The notes: generated by a model from the letters alone, not told the origin. DNA of 64,000 bases from Bog-473 sp963791455 (GCA_963791455.1 CAWBSM010000003.1:1-64000); one strand, 5' to 3'; counted from the first letter of the stretch, positions 1 through 9,250 are shown. Numbers and translations are program-made.

Positions 1-153
1 TTAGCAGTGAGTCCGATTCGGCCGCTCTCGCACCTCTCCAACAGGACTTTTGCGCTTTGACAGACCGTCTTGTCCAAATTCTGTCGATTGTCGCTGCGCT
101 GAAGTCCCGGAGGGGAGCCTACGTGAACGTTCGCCGGGCGTTTGGCAGGTCAG
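1..153. repeat. 153-bp direct repeat, left copy
   Basis: This stretch recurs at 5310-5462 in the same orientation. By eye there are four mismatches in 153 positions, about 97% identity. It begins at the window edge, so the repeat may extend further left. It carries the upstream part and the first codons of a tyrosine recombinase gene (see 104-253). Beyond position 153 the two copies diverge abruptly. Confidence 0.9.
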
Positions 154-253
154 GGTGGCCCTTGGTCGGGACCCCAACACCCGTCGCTATCGGTACGCGC
201 ACGCCACCGTCCATGGAGGACGACGCGACGGCACCAGTCGCCGCGCTAACTGA
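104..253 (+). pseudogene. Tyrosine recombinase (phage-type integrase) N-terminal remnant
   Basis: The frame reads SLRERSPGVWQVRVALGRDP and then RYRYAHATVHGGRRD before a stop at 251-253. This is the usual start of actinobacterial site-specific integrases, the beginning of the SAM-like DNA-binding arm. Only about 50 codons remain, against 350-400 in an intact enzyme, and no catalytic domain with the R-H-R-Y residues follows. The DegV gene's 3' end begins at 308. The remnant marks an old integration or recombination event. The real start codon of the parent gene cannot be fixed from here. Confidence 0.6.
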
Positions 254-307
254 GGCCCGAGTCCGGCGTTACTGGGATATCCCACCGGTTGGAGAACCCG
301 AGATTCT

Positions 308-1144
308 CTACGCAGCCGCAATCCAGCTGACACCGATCATTTGGGGGCCGCCGTGCACTCCGACCACAGCACCCAATGTGCCGATCCGAATAGCCTCTCG
401 GGGAAGGCGGGGGGCGATGAGATCGAGGAACTGATCGATATCAGTTGCACCACCATGCATCACCGCAACGTCCTCGATCTGCCCGGCGGTGCTCAAGCGT
501 TCGTAGAGCATCTGCAGTGCTCTTTTGCGTGTCCGAGCCTTGCCGGCTTCGTGGACGACGCCACCAGTCAGGTCGATTACCGGCTTGATCGACAGCAGTG
601 ACCCCACCATTGCAGTGGCGCCCCCGATTCGCCCACCCTTCTTCAGGTTCTCCAACGTGTTCAGAGCCGCGACCACGTGCGTGCGTGCGATGAGGTCGCT
701 GACTCGTCGCAATACTGCGCCGACCTCGGCCCCACCGGCGGCCGTCTTGGCGGCTTCAACCACAAGAGTGCCGAGCCCGCTCGATACAGTCCGGCTGTCG
801 ATCACATGGACGCGGATCTCGCACGCAGCAGCTGCCGTGCGGGCCGACTGAAGCGTTGTCGACAAGTCACTCGAAATGTTGAGACACACGACTGCCTCAG
901 CCCCAGCGTTGCTTGCATTGCGAAATGCCTGTTCAAACGCGCCGGGCGACGGGCAGGCTGTTTGGGGCAGGTCCGCGCTGTTCGACATTCGTCGGTAGAA
1001 GTCTTCGGTGCTCAGGTCCAGCCGGTCGGTAAATTCCTCGTCGCCAAATCGGATGGTCAGCGGCACGATCTCAATATTGAACGGAGCGATGTCGTCCTGT
1101 TCCAGGTCGCAAGAGCTGTCGGTAACCACGAAGACGCCTGGCAT
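308..1144 (-). CDS. DegV family fatty-acid-binding protein
   Basis: A 278-residue protein of normal DegV length. It shows the N-terminal DSSCDL motif (about residues 8-13), the region around TACPSPGAF that contacts the fatty-acid head group, DSRTVSSGLG, and the GGRIGG segment of the second domain. DegV (FakB-like) proteins bind a fatty acid between two domains; in Firmicutes they present it to the kinase FakA, while in Actinobacteria the role is unclear. The ATG at 1144 is chosen because GAGGAGG lies just upstream; an in-frame extension to 1246 lacks such a site. No kinase partner is nearby. It appears intact, unlike many neighbours in this repeat-flanked segment. Confidence 0.88.
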   Translation of the reverse strand: MPGVFVVTDSSCDLEQDDIAPFNIEIVPLTIRFGDEEFTDRLDLSTEDFYRRMSNSADLPQTACPSPGAFEQAFRNASNAGAEAVVCLNISSDLSTTLQSARTAAAACEIRVHVIDSRTVSSGLGTLVVEAAKTAAGGAEVGAVLRRVSDLIARTHVVAALNTLENLKKGGRIGGATAMVGSLLSIKPVIDLTGGVVHEAGKARTRKRALQMLYERLSTAGQIEDVAVMHGGATDIDQFLDLIAPRLPREAIRIGTLGAVVGVHGGPQMIGVSWIAAA

Positions 1145-1478
1145 GACGCATCCTCCTCTATACGGTTTCACCATTCTGGCGTCCCAACTACGGGAACCCG
1201 TCAATTCCCAGGGTGAGGGGAATGCCCTGGTGGATGGCGTCTCCATCCCGGCGACTGGGGCACATCACCCGAGGCTCTCCGCTGATCAGTCCGTCGGCTG
1301 ATCCTGCCCACCTTGATGCCAAAGGAAGAACCCACGAATGCGTGGAAAGGCCTCAGATGGTGGTGCGAGAAATCGACGCCCTTCGGCCGAAGGTGGCCGA
1401 TACCGCTTTCTGGGAGCAAGAGGAGGAGGTGATGGACGTGGAGGCGTGTCGACCTGCGACACTGATCGAAGCAACAGG
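1145..1478. other. Intergenic stretch, no gene recognised
   Basis: This lies between the DegV start and the OsmC remnant. Open frames here have no recognisable domain and look like chance frames in GC-rich DNA. It presumably contains the DegV promoter and the deleted 5' part of the OsmC locus. Confidence 0.5.
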
Positions 1479-1721
1479 GGACTCATCGTCGAAGGGAGCG
1501 TCCGGGCGGAGGGCGACCTTGACTTCCGGGGAACCCTTGACGTCGAAAGGGACGCGCCGGTCGGCTTCACTGCCATTCGCCTGCATTTCGACCTCACGAC
1601 CTCGGCCACTCCCGAGGAAGTCGCCGATTTGGTTTCCTCGACCGAGCGCTACTGCGTCGTGCTGCAGACGCTGGCTGGCACTCCGACGATCACGGTTGGC
1701 ACGGAAACCGGTTCTGCCTGA
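1479..1721 (+). pseudogene. OsmC/Ohr family peroxiredoxin, C-terminal remnant
   Basis: The frame encodes VEGSVRAEGDLDFRGTLDVE, then APVGFTAIRLHFDL and TERYCVVLQTL, ending TITVGTETGSA. This matches the C-terminal half of OsmC-type hydroperoxide reductases, including the second catalytic cysteine in ERYCV. The N-terminal half, with the beta-hairpin, helix and first cysteine, is absent. The same frame upstream has composition unlike the family. I see no start codon that would yield a folded protein, so I call a 5'-truncated pseudogene. It lies inside the segment bracketed by the 153-bp repeats. Confidence 0.65.
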
Positions 1722-1887
1722 GAACGGTCCTCCCGCACCCAGGCGGCTCAGACACCCGGCCCATACCCGGCGATGTACGGGGACAGGACCTAGGTCTTGA
1801 GGGCGAATCGGGGCACCGTCACCCATGAACTCCTGGACGAGTGGGGTTGGAGGACCGGCTTTCAGGGTCGACTCCTGGCCGACCAGA

Positions 1888-3231
1888 TCAAAACGCTACG
1901 GCGAACAGCCGCCAACTACCCGGTATGCCTTTGAGATCGTGCACGCCGCGCTCGGTGAAGTTGATTCCCGATCCGACGACAAGGTCCTTTACCATTTGAG
2001 AGACCAGAACCTCTCCGGGATCAGCGGTCGCCGCGACCCGAGCGGCGATATGGACGGCCAATCCCCCGAGGTCGTCACCGCGGATCTCGCACTCCCCGGT
2101 ATGCAGTCCCACTCGTAGCCCAATCCCCAGCTTGCCTGTTGCCTCCACGATGGCCTCAGCACAACGGATGGCCCGTGCCGGACCGTCGAAGGACGTGACA
2201 AACCCGTCACCGGTGGTGTTGATCTCTCGGCCCCGGAATCGTCGCAGTTGTTCTCGGACCGCTCGGTCGTGGGCATCGAGAAGGTCCCGCCAGCGTTGAT
2301 CGCCCAACGAGACGGCCCGCTCGGTGGAACTCACGATATCGGTGAAGAGCACGGTGGTGAGGATGCGCTCGATCTCGACCAGAGGCCGCTCGCCGGTCAA
2401 GAACTCTGCGACCTCGTCCGTGACCGGGTAGTTGGCGGGAGTCGGTCCGAGATCGCCACCTGGAAGCTCGACGAAGGTAGCGCCGTCGATGTGTTTGGCA
2501 AGGTAACGACCGTTCGCGATCGGAAGAAGAGGGTTCTGCCCGACATGGAGCACCAGGGTCGGAGCCTGGATCAGAGGGAGAGCCTGGCGAACATCATTTC
2601 GCACTATCGAGTTGTACTGGGCGGCGGCATTGCGAGGTGTGACTGAGGAACGCATCGTCATCCCCCAATAGCGCGCCAACTCGGCGTCGTCGTCCAGGCT
2701 CGGGTTGACAAGACGAACGAACTCCGCGCTACCCCACCTCGTCACCAGCGTTTCCAGCAGTACATCGACGACCTCGGGCGGCGCCCCGATCGGGTAGTCA
2801 TCGGCTTTCAGGAATCGAGGGCTCGTGTTGAGGAGGATGAGAGCGCTCACCAGTTCGGGATGCATGGCCGCAAACAGCATGGCAATCGACCCGCCGTCCA
2901 ACCCGCCCAGAATGGCCGTCCGCTTCGATCCGACAACGTCGAGAACAGCCAGGACGTCCTCCGTCCACTCCTCCCAGGTCGGTATGGCGGTGCGGGTTAC
3001 GCTGTCGGACGCCCCAGTCCCGCGGCGGTCGAAGAAAATGAGTCTACTAAAGGATGCCAGCCGGATGAGGAACTCAGATAATGCCGGTGATTCCCACCAC
3101 AGCTCGACGTGGCTTCCTAAACCCCAGCAGTAGAGAAGATCAACGGGGCCGTCACCGAGGACCTGGTAGGCGACATCGGCATCACCCACAGCGACATATC
3201 TGGTTTCGGGACGTTCCACCATCGATGACAT
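1888..3231 (-). CDS. Class III adenylate/guanylate cyclase with N-terminal alpha/beta-hydrolase domain
   Basis: A 447-residue fusion. Residues about 10-275 are an alpha/beta-hydrolase fold. Residues about 290-447 are a class III cyclase domain with both metal aspartates (D298 in FTDIVSST, D342 in TTGDGF) and the transition-state arginine in HIAARVAA. The cyclase half looks active and would make cAMP or cGMP. The hydrolase half looks catalytically dead: the nucleophile elbow reads GLDGG (D112 in place of Ser) and the region that usually carries the catalytic His reads PGGDLGP. It may act as a ligand sensor. ATG at 3231 is preferred; the frame stays open to 3282. No membrane segment is seen. 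Confidence 0.85.
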   Translation of the reverse strand: MSSMVERPETRYVAVGDADVAYQVLGDGPVDLLYCWGLGSHVELWWESPALSEFLIRLASFSRLIFFDRRGTGASDSVTRTAIPTWEEWTEDVLAVLDVVGSKRTAILGGLDGGSIAMLFAAMHPELVSALILLNTSPRFLKADDYPIGAPPEVVDVLLETLVTRWGSAEFVRLVNPSLDDDAELARYWGMTMRSSVTPRNAAAQYNSIVRNDVRQALPLIQAPTLVLHVGQNPLLPIANGRYLAKHIDGATFVELPGGDLGPTPANYPVTDEVAEFLTGERPLVEIERILTTVLFTDIVSSTERAVSLGDQRWRDLLDAHDRAVREQLRRFRGREINTTGDGFVTSFDGPARAIRCAEAIVEATGKLGIGLRVGLHTGECEIRGDDLGGLAVHIAARVAATADPGEVLVSQMVKDLVVGSGINFTERGVHDLKGIPGSWRLFAVAF

Positions 3232-3516
3232 TCTTGTCTCGCAGACTTCGTATGTCACCTGGCGGTGCACCCGTCTTTGCAAGGCCCAAGGAGTGCCCGA
3301 CGTGCCGGTCGGGGACCGCTCGCGGGTGTCACAGAGCCGGCGTTGGGGACAGGGGTCTGCCTACTCGAACGCTCTGAAGACCGATTCATACATACGGTCC
3401 TACTCGGTACTGATCTTCTCGAGCCTCTCCAGGCTGGCCGTCATGGAGCAGTGAGTGGCCTGGAGTTGGTGGGAGTAGACCATCCTGAAGCACACCGGCC
3501 GCGACCGGGGCCCGGG

Positions 3517-4500
3517 CTAGTGAATGGTGCCGATAGCGCTGTTGAACATGCCGTCTGGGTCGTAGCGTCGCTTGAGGTCCTGGAGCCGACCGGCGTTGGT
3601 GCCGTAGGCGAGGCGGAGACGTTGGTGCTCGTCGGGGCCGAGCAGATTGGGGTAGCCGCCGGGCAGGGCGCGCGGCGCCAATCGCTCCGATAGCTGGGTC
3701 ATCCAGTGCCGGTGGGCGCCGCCGTGGTCGTCTGGGGTGGGTTCCCAGGCGGCCAGAATTTCGAGCAGCATGTGGTCTTGGCGTAAGGCGAAGGCGGTGT
3801 GGTCAGGGGCGACTCGTGAGGCGGCGCCGTGGAAGTGGTGCACCGCGATGACCGATAAGGGTGAGGTGGCGTGCTGGGCAGCATCGATGAGCAGGCTGGC
3901 GGTGTGCTCGGTGACCTCCGACATCCACCGGGTCTGCAAAGCGTAGTGACGGCCGTTGACCACGGTTTGGTCGAACAGGCCCAGGGCGTCTTCGTAGGGC
4001 ATGGGAGCGACCTGGACGGCGATAGGCGCGCCGAGGCGCTCGAGCTGGACTACGGTCGCTTGACCTTCGGTGGGGTCGCCGCTCCAGGCGGGGAACAGGA
4101 ACAGCAGGGGAGTGCCGTCGGGCCCGGACATGAAGCCGACCATGACTGTGAGCTCGTCGGGGGCGGTTGCAACGACCTGGCGGTAACCGGCGAGCACCTC
4201 GCCGGCTTGGGAGAGGGGGAACAGGATGAGGCCGGCCAGGACTGACTCTAATGGGTGGAGGCGGTAGCGGGCTGCGGTGATGACCCCGAAGGTGCCGCCC
4301 CCGCCTCGCAGCGCCCAGTACAGGTCGCGATCGCTGTTGTCTGAGGCCACGACTTGCGTTCCGTCGGCGAGGACGACCTCGGCCTCGATGAGGTTGTCGA
4401 GAGCCAGCCCGTGCTTGCCGTTGAGCGGGCCGTACCCGCCGGCCAGGGTCAGGCCGACCATGCCCACCGCCTTGACCGTCCCGGTGACGGGAGCCAGACC
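3517..4500 (-). pseudogene. FAD-linked (BBE-type) oxidase lacking its N-terminus
   Basis: About 325 residues match the later two thirds of a 6-hydroxynicotine-oxidase or berberine-bridge-like flavoenzyme: GMVGLTLAGGYGPLNGKHGL, RGGGGTFGVITA, and a BBE C-terminus ending YDPDGMFNS. The first roughly 130 residues, with the FAD pyrophosphate-binding motif and the flavin-linking His, are gone. Homology ends at about 4500, where the other strand becomes the C-terminal part of a TetR regulator. The frame continues past this point only as antisense of that regulator. A deletion therefore removed the promoter and 5' end, and the product is not expected to bind FAD. Confidence 0.8.
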
Positions 4501-4935
4501 TGGACGACCGATCCCATCGTCGAGGCCACCATCGCCGACATCGTCGCCTCCAGCGACCCGGTCGGAATCATCCGCCAGGTCGCCTCGGCCGGTCGCCAGA
4601 TGCGCGAACAGTTCGCGGACGTCATGCGGCTTGTCCTCACCACCGCCCCGCACGACCCCGGTGTGGCCGACCAGCTACGCCAAGCCACCGCCGTGTACCG
4701 GGCGGCCTTCGAACCAATCGCCGAACAACTGGCCAAGCTAGGCGCGCTGCGCCCAGCAATCGACACCGCCCACGACGTCGACGTGCTGTGGTTCTACTTC
4801 GGCTACTCCTCCTACTTCACCCTGCATGATGAGAACGGCTGGTCATACGAGCGCGCCGAGCACTGGCTAGCCGACCAGGCCTGCCGCGAACTCCTCAGCG
4901 GCCGGCGCGCTGCAAGAGCAGCCACCCCGTCCTGA
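4498..4935 (+). pseudogene. TetR-family regulator, C-terminal ligand-binding remnant
   Basis: From TWTTDPIVEATIADIV to the stop at 4933-4935 the frame is a typical helical TetR C-terminal domain (ASAGRQMREQF, DVLWFYFGYSSYFTL, ERAEHWLADQACRELL). No helix-turn-helix domain precedes it; immediately upstream the opposite strand is FAD-oxidase sequence. The two genes would originally have been divergent (oxidase leftward, regulator rightward). One deletion took out the shared promoter and both N-termini. Without a DNA-binding domain it cannot work as a repressor. Confidence 0.72.
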
Positions 4936-5309
4936 ACAGCCCGACCTGGGACCCACGACGGCCAGAGCGGTTGGGTTGAGGCAGGTTTTCCCACACGCCC
5001 CATGGTGCGTACGGAGTCAGTCTCGAAACGCTGGAGCTGTATCACATAGAGGTGTTGTTTTCCGCCAACCGCGACTTATTTGCATGAGTTTGATGTGACC
5101 TTGCATTAGCTCGATGGTGCGCGGCAACGCTGTCGAGGCGCGACGCGGCAACACAATCGATACCGAAGAACGGGCGAATTTTCTTGGCCATAATCCTGGC
5201 CATAAACGCGGGCGGAACCGGTTCGACGGAGTCGAACGGCACGGATTATGTGCCAGGTCAGAACGTATTCAATGGATCCGGGAGAGCGGAATGGAGTGCT
5301 CGCTGCTGG
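4936..5309. other. Non-coding stretch before the right 153-bp repeat
   Basis: No convincing gene. Frames here have no recognisable domain. It may correspond to sequence that also lies left of the first repeat copy outside the window. An inverted GTTCGACGGAGTCGAAC-like element at about 5220-5236 is a small palindrome of unknown meaning. Confidence 0.45.
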
Positions 5310-5462
5310 TTAGCAGTGAGTCCGATTCGGCCGCTCTCGCACAACTCCAACAGGACTTTTGCGCTTTGACAGACCGTCTTGTCCAAATTCTGTCGATTGT
5401 CGCTGCGCTGAAGTCCCTGAGGAGAGCCTACGTGAACGTTCGCCGGGCGTTTGGCAGGTCAG
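5310..5462. repeat. 153-bp direct repeat, right copy
   Basis: Same orientation as 1-153, with four mismatches. The match stops after GGCAGGTCAG, 49 bases before the stop codon of the FtsX permease. The copies are 5309 bp apart and bracket the DegV-to-TetR-remnant segment. Confidence 0.9.
5413..5462 (+). pseudogene. Integrase start remnant, second copy
   Basis: The frame reads ESLRERSPGVWQV and is then cut off exactly at the end of the 153-bp repeat, continuing into unrelated sequence. It is the same integrase start as at 104-253 but shorter by about 33 codons. Confidence 0.5.
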
Positions 5463-5511
5463 TGGGCACGCATCCATCGAGCCTCAGGACACGTCGCAGG
5501 CCGAACTTTCC

Positions 5512-7926
5512 TCATTGAGTCCGCAAGAGCTGTCCAACCGACCGTCTGCGCGCCGAGGTCACAGCCGGAATGACGGCCAGCGCATTGGCGACCACGAGCA
5601 CGCCTAGGGCCACGAAAGCGATCGTCGGCCCGGGCACGACGACCGCAGGCACAGCACCGAGATTGGTGGCAAAGGTATTCCAGACCACTCGGCCGACGAC
5701 GATACCGAGCGGGACGCCGATGACGATGCCCACCAGGGCAACCGTCGTGGCTTGCCAAAGCACGGTCGCGCCGACCTGTAGGTTCACGAAGCCGAGCGCC
5801 TTGAGCAATCCCATCTCCCGGCGGCGCCGGACGACGCTGACCACGAGCAGATGGAGGAGGGTTGCCACACCGAAAATCGCCAGTACGCACCCGAGAATGA
5901 GTGGGAAGTTCACCGCCTCCCCGAAGTTCACCAACGACGTGGGGACGGTCGGCCGAGTCGCACTGCCCTGAGCGACGTAACGGGCGATATCGGCCTGACC
6001 CTTCGGGCCGGAGGTCGCTCTCGCAAGGACGACGAAGGTTTGATTGGCCACAAATGCCCGTCGGCACTCATTCTCTTCACGTCCGGGCGGGCACACCGCT
6101 TTCAGGTAGCCGGCCATCGTGAATGCCGAGCCGGTGCCGAGCCCTCCGCCCCCGGCGTCGCTGGGGAACGACGCCGTGCCAACGACGCGAAACGGAACGA
6201 TGCGAGAACCGCCGGTGGGCAGTTGCAGGCTCACTCCGAGAACCGACCCCACATGGGCCCCGACCTGGTGCAGGGTCGTGACTCCGAGCGTCATGTCGTC
6301 GTCCCGGGTGGGTAGCCGACCGTCGACGATCGACAGGAGCATTGGTCCACGGACCGCCTTCCCGGCAAGGGCGACGACATCATGTCCGTTGATCGACACC
6401 TCGTCAGTGGCCGCTAGCATGATCGCGCTGATTGAGCGGTCGTGCTGCAGACTGGCCACCCACGAGGTGGGGTTGCCCGGCCCCCCGTTCGAGTTGGAGA
6501 ACGCCAGCTGGTAGTCGCTGCCGTAGAGCGCGGGAGTAGCTGTGAGGTGCGTCAGGCTATTGGCGAAGACCACAGTGGCGCACAGGGCCATGACGGCCAA
6601 CGCCGATCCAAACAGTGCGGTACCGACCGGGACCGACGCAGCGCCGCGCCCGCGTTCCAAGGCGTGACGGACTCCCATCACCGCGCTCGGCGGCGCTCCA
6701 GTGGCGGCCACCGTCGCCACGATGGAGGACCGGTGGGCGTCAAACGCCTGGTCGCCTCCGACGCGTACCCGCGAGGCGCGGACAGCCGGCCAGAGACCCA
6801 GGAGGAGAACGACGACCACCGTTGCCGTCGCTCCGAGCAGGAGAACCAGCGGATCGAAGGCCAGACCGGTTGAAGGTTCGGCGAGGCGGGCTTCACCGAC
6901 TGGTGTCAGGGGGGACAGCGCAAAGGCGACGATGAGGGCACCGGCCGCGCCGACCAGAGCCACCATCAGATTTCGCGCCGTGCCGAGCGCGACGAGCTGG
7001 CGTCTCGGCAAGCCCAAGGCCACCAAAGAGGGGTACGCCTCGCTCTCGACGAAGCTCTGCCGACCGAGCGCCTGGCCGATGATGGCGAGGCCGACCAGTC
7101 CGGCCAGGACAGCGAGGACCCACCAGCCCACGGCCTGGGGATGGATCGATGCCGTCACCGCCGCGGCCGCATTGGCCTGATTTGAGACATAGACGAGATG
7201 AAGTGAGCCCGCAGCCGCAGCGAACCGGGGCAGGCTGGACGTCCCGTGACGAAGCCGAACGAGGTAGACGGAAGAGAGCACGATTCTCTTGTTGACGGTG
7301 TGTGCAAATGCCGGGGTTGTGAAGAGGTCGTATTCGGGTGTCGACCCGGACGGAAACTCCATTTCGGCGGCACCGATCCCCACGACGTGCAGGGCAACGG
7401 TCGGCCCGGACGGGGACACGTTGGAGCCGCTGGACAGTGCCGGCGACTGTGACGATGCATAGAGGGGCACATCAATGACCGAACCGATGTGCACGCCGTA
7501 GTCCTGTTGGAGGGTGAAGGAGGCCAGGGCGTCATACGGTGACGACTCGGCGGGCATCTGGCCGGCGACCAACTTCACCACCCGCCTCAGTGCATTGGGT
7601 GACAGCTCATTGACGTAGAATTCCGACGGGTTGATGGCATGGGTCGTGCAGGAACACGTCGGTTGTCCGCTCGCAGGATTACGGATCGTCGTGACAGAAG
7701 AAACCCCGGGCAGCCCGCTGAGTCCCCGAACGGGTTTTTGATTGTAGATATAGTCGTCATAGCCGTGAGACGCGACAAAGCGCGGAAACGCGGTCGCCGT
7801 GCGGCGCCCGGCGGCTGCGGCGGCCAGGACTATTCCGCCCACCACGGCAATCAAGACCACCAGGATCAGCCAGGAGCGCCATCGGCGGCGAAGCTCGGCG
7901 CCGAACACCAGCCTCACTGCGCCCAC
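5512..7926 (-). CDS. FtsX-like ABC transporter permease
   Basis: An 804-residue membrane protein with the duplicated FtsX/MacB permease layout. There is one N-terminal transmembrane helix (about residues 18-40), a large extracytoplasmic domain, three helices in the middle, a second anchor helix and external domain, and three C-terminal helices (FPLILGCVLAIFGVATLLHL onward). RRRREMGLLKALGF is the usual coupling region for the ATPase. The GTG start at 7926 follows GGAGG closely. Such permeases normally pair with a LolD/MacB-type ATPase in the same operon for lipoprotein or peptide export or cell-envelope signalling. No ATPase gene is seen on either side. The 3' end lies beside the right integrase repeat, so a partner may have been lost. 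Confidence 0.87.
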   Translation of the reverse strand: MGAVRLVFGAELRRRWRSWLILVVLIAVVGGIVLAAAAAGRRTATAFPRFVASHGYDDYIYNQKPVRGLSGLPGVSSVTTIRNPASGQPTCSCTTHAINPSEFYVNELSPNALRRVVKLVAGQMPAESSPYDALASFTLQQDYGVHIGSVIDVPLYASSQSPALSSGSNVSPSGPTVALHVVGIGAAEMEFPSGSTPEYDLFTTPAFAHTVNKRIVLSSVYLVRLRHGTSSLPRFAAAAGSLHLVYVSNQANAAAAVTASIHPQAVGWWVLAVLAGLVGLAIIGQALGRQSFVESEAYPSLVALGLPRRQLVALGTARNLMVALVGAAGALIVAFALSPLTPVGEARLAEPSTGLAFDPLVLLLGATATVVVVLLLGLWPAVRASRVRVGGDQAFDAHRSSIVATVAATGAPPSAVMGVRHALERGRGAASVPVGTALFGSALAVMALCATVVFANSLTHLTATPALYGSDYQLAFSNSNGGPGNPTSWVASLQHDRSISAIMLAATDEVSINGHDVVALAGKAVRGPMLLSIVDGRLPTRDDDMTLGVTTLHQVGAHVGSVLGVSLQLPTGGSRIVPFRVVGTASFPSDAGGGGLGTGSAFTMAGYLKAVCPPGREENECRRAFVANQTFVVLARATSGPKGQADIARYVAQGSATRPTVPTSLVNFGEAVNFPLILGCVLAIFGVATLLHLLVVSVVRRRREMGLLKALGFVNLQVGATVLWQATTVALVGIVIGVPLGIVVGRVVWNTFATNLGAVPAVVVPGPTIAFVALGVLVVANALAVIPAVTSARRRSVGQLLRTQ

Positions 7927-8062
7927 GATGACCTCCAGACCCCAGTGTGATGTACCAAGCCGGTCACGTCCAAGATGGCTACCAGCTTTGCATCGTTGGC
8001 GGCAGCGTCATCATCAGGGAACGGCGCGCTGACCACCACCTATGCGACGGGCATCCCCGGAG

Positions 8063-8332
8063 CTAGAGCGTCGGGGCGGGTCGCGTGGCGCGCCTCACCA
8101 CTGATCGGACGAGGACCGCCAGTGCCAATGCGATCAGTAGAGCGCAACCGATCAAGAAGAGAGCCCACACGACGACGTTGGACGCAACGAGGCGGAACCC
8201 ATGCTGATGTCCCGGCCCATTCGCGATGGCAGCAACCACGAACCGCAGCACGTTAGCGACAGCGAGAACGATCAAGGTCCGACCCCAGACAACCACCCCC
8301 GCCAGCCGGTGGATGGAAGATGCAATTGGCAC
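8063..8332 (-). CDS. Small two-helix membrane protein, function unknown
   Basis: An 89-residue protein with two hydrophobic segments, VVVWGRTLIVLAVANVLRFVV and VVVWALFLIGCALLIALALA, followed by a basic, proline-rich tail. The start is a GTG at 8332 with a strong AAGGAGG eight bases upstream, which argues for a real gene. It is 136 bp upstream of, and codirectional with, the FtsX permease, so they may be cotranscribed. No family is recognised. Confidence 0.6.
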   Translation of the reverse strand: MPIASSIHRLAGVVVWGRTLIVLAVANVLRFVVAAIANGPGHQHGFRLVASNVVVWALFLIGCALLIALALAVLVRSVVRRATRPAPTL

Positions 8333-8518
8333 AGGGATCGCCTCCTTGACGCTGGTCTCGGGTCAACGGTACAAAAAGGGCTGCCCAGCACCAAGGGTGA
8401 TACCTCGCGTACAGCGAGGTGGTGGTATCCGTCCGACGGTAGTGATGGCACCAACTCGAACCGCCGCACGGCCGCCACCCTCGCCGAGGACCTGGGTGGC
8501 GAGGGATTCGGGACGTGA

Positions 8519-9238
8519 ATGGCTCCTGAACGCCGGGTGACCGACCAAACTGTCGACATGAAAGGAGTGCTCCTTGATGTCGGTGGGGTATTTTTGGTGC
8601 CTAGTCGAGATCGGATCGTCGACGCACTCGGCGAACTGATTGGAACATTGTCAGATGCCCGGTGCGATCGGGCGCACTTTGAGGGTATTCACGCCCTCGA
8701 CGTGGCCGATGGGCCCGGAGACGGAGACAGGCACGTGTATCTCAACGGCTATCTCTCATCGATCGTTCCCGAGGACCGGCTCGATGCAGCAATCGACCGG
8801 TTAATTCCGCTATGGACGGGTCCGTCGCTCGACTTGTGGCGGCGTGTCCTCAGCGGGTCGACCGCCGGATTGCGGAATCTCTACCACGCGGACTTGCGAT
8901 TGGGAATAGTGAGCAACTCGGACGGCCACGTCGAAGAGCAGCTCGTTCGTAGCAAGATCTGCCAAGTCGGACCGGGTCCCGGCGTGCCGGTCCGAACAAT
9001 CATCGACTCTGGCGTCGTCGGCGTTGCAAAACCGGATCCAACCATCTTCGATTTTGCACTTCCTTCACTTGGTCTGGATCCTTCTGACGTCATGTATGTC
9101 GGTGACAGCGTGAAGTATGACGTCAGGTCAGCCGAGGCTGCCGGAGTGACGCCCTTGCATTTCGATCCATTCGATCTTTGCGAGGAAACCGATCACCTTG
9201 ATATCGCTCAGGTGGGCGACGCGCTCTCCTTCGTGTGA
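8519..9238 (+). CDS. HAD-superfamily hydrolase
   Basis: A 239-residue subfamily IA-like HAD protein. Motif I is LLDVGGVF, giving the nucleophile D20 (counted from the ATG at 8519); motif II is SNSDG; motif III is the Lys of VAKPDPTIF; motif IV is YVGDSVKYDV. The DxG form of motif I, without the usual second Asp, occurs in several HAD-IA branches, so phosphatase activity is likely but not certain. The ATG at 8558 (MKGVLLDV) is an alternative start; neither has a strong ribosome site. Substrate unknown. It converges with the broken SDR at 9325. Confidence 0.82.
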   Translation: MAPERRVTDQTVDMKGVLLDVGGVFLVPSRDRIVDALGELIGTLSDARCDRAHFEGIHALDVADGPGDGDRHVYLNGYLSSIVPEDRLDAAIDRLIPLWTGPSLDLWRRVLSGSTAGLRNLYHADLRLGIVSNSDGHVEEQLVRSKICQVGPGPGVPVRTIIDSGVVGVAKPDPTIFDFALPSLGLDPSDVMYVGDSVKYDVRSAEAAGVTPLHFDPFDLCEETDHLDIAQVGDALSFV

Positions 9239-9250
9239 GGCGCCCACCAG

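Noticed and set aside
5170..5240. Possible tRNA-like sequence with GGTTCGA
   Set aside because: No cloverleaf could be drawn: acceptor and anticodon stems do not pair.
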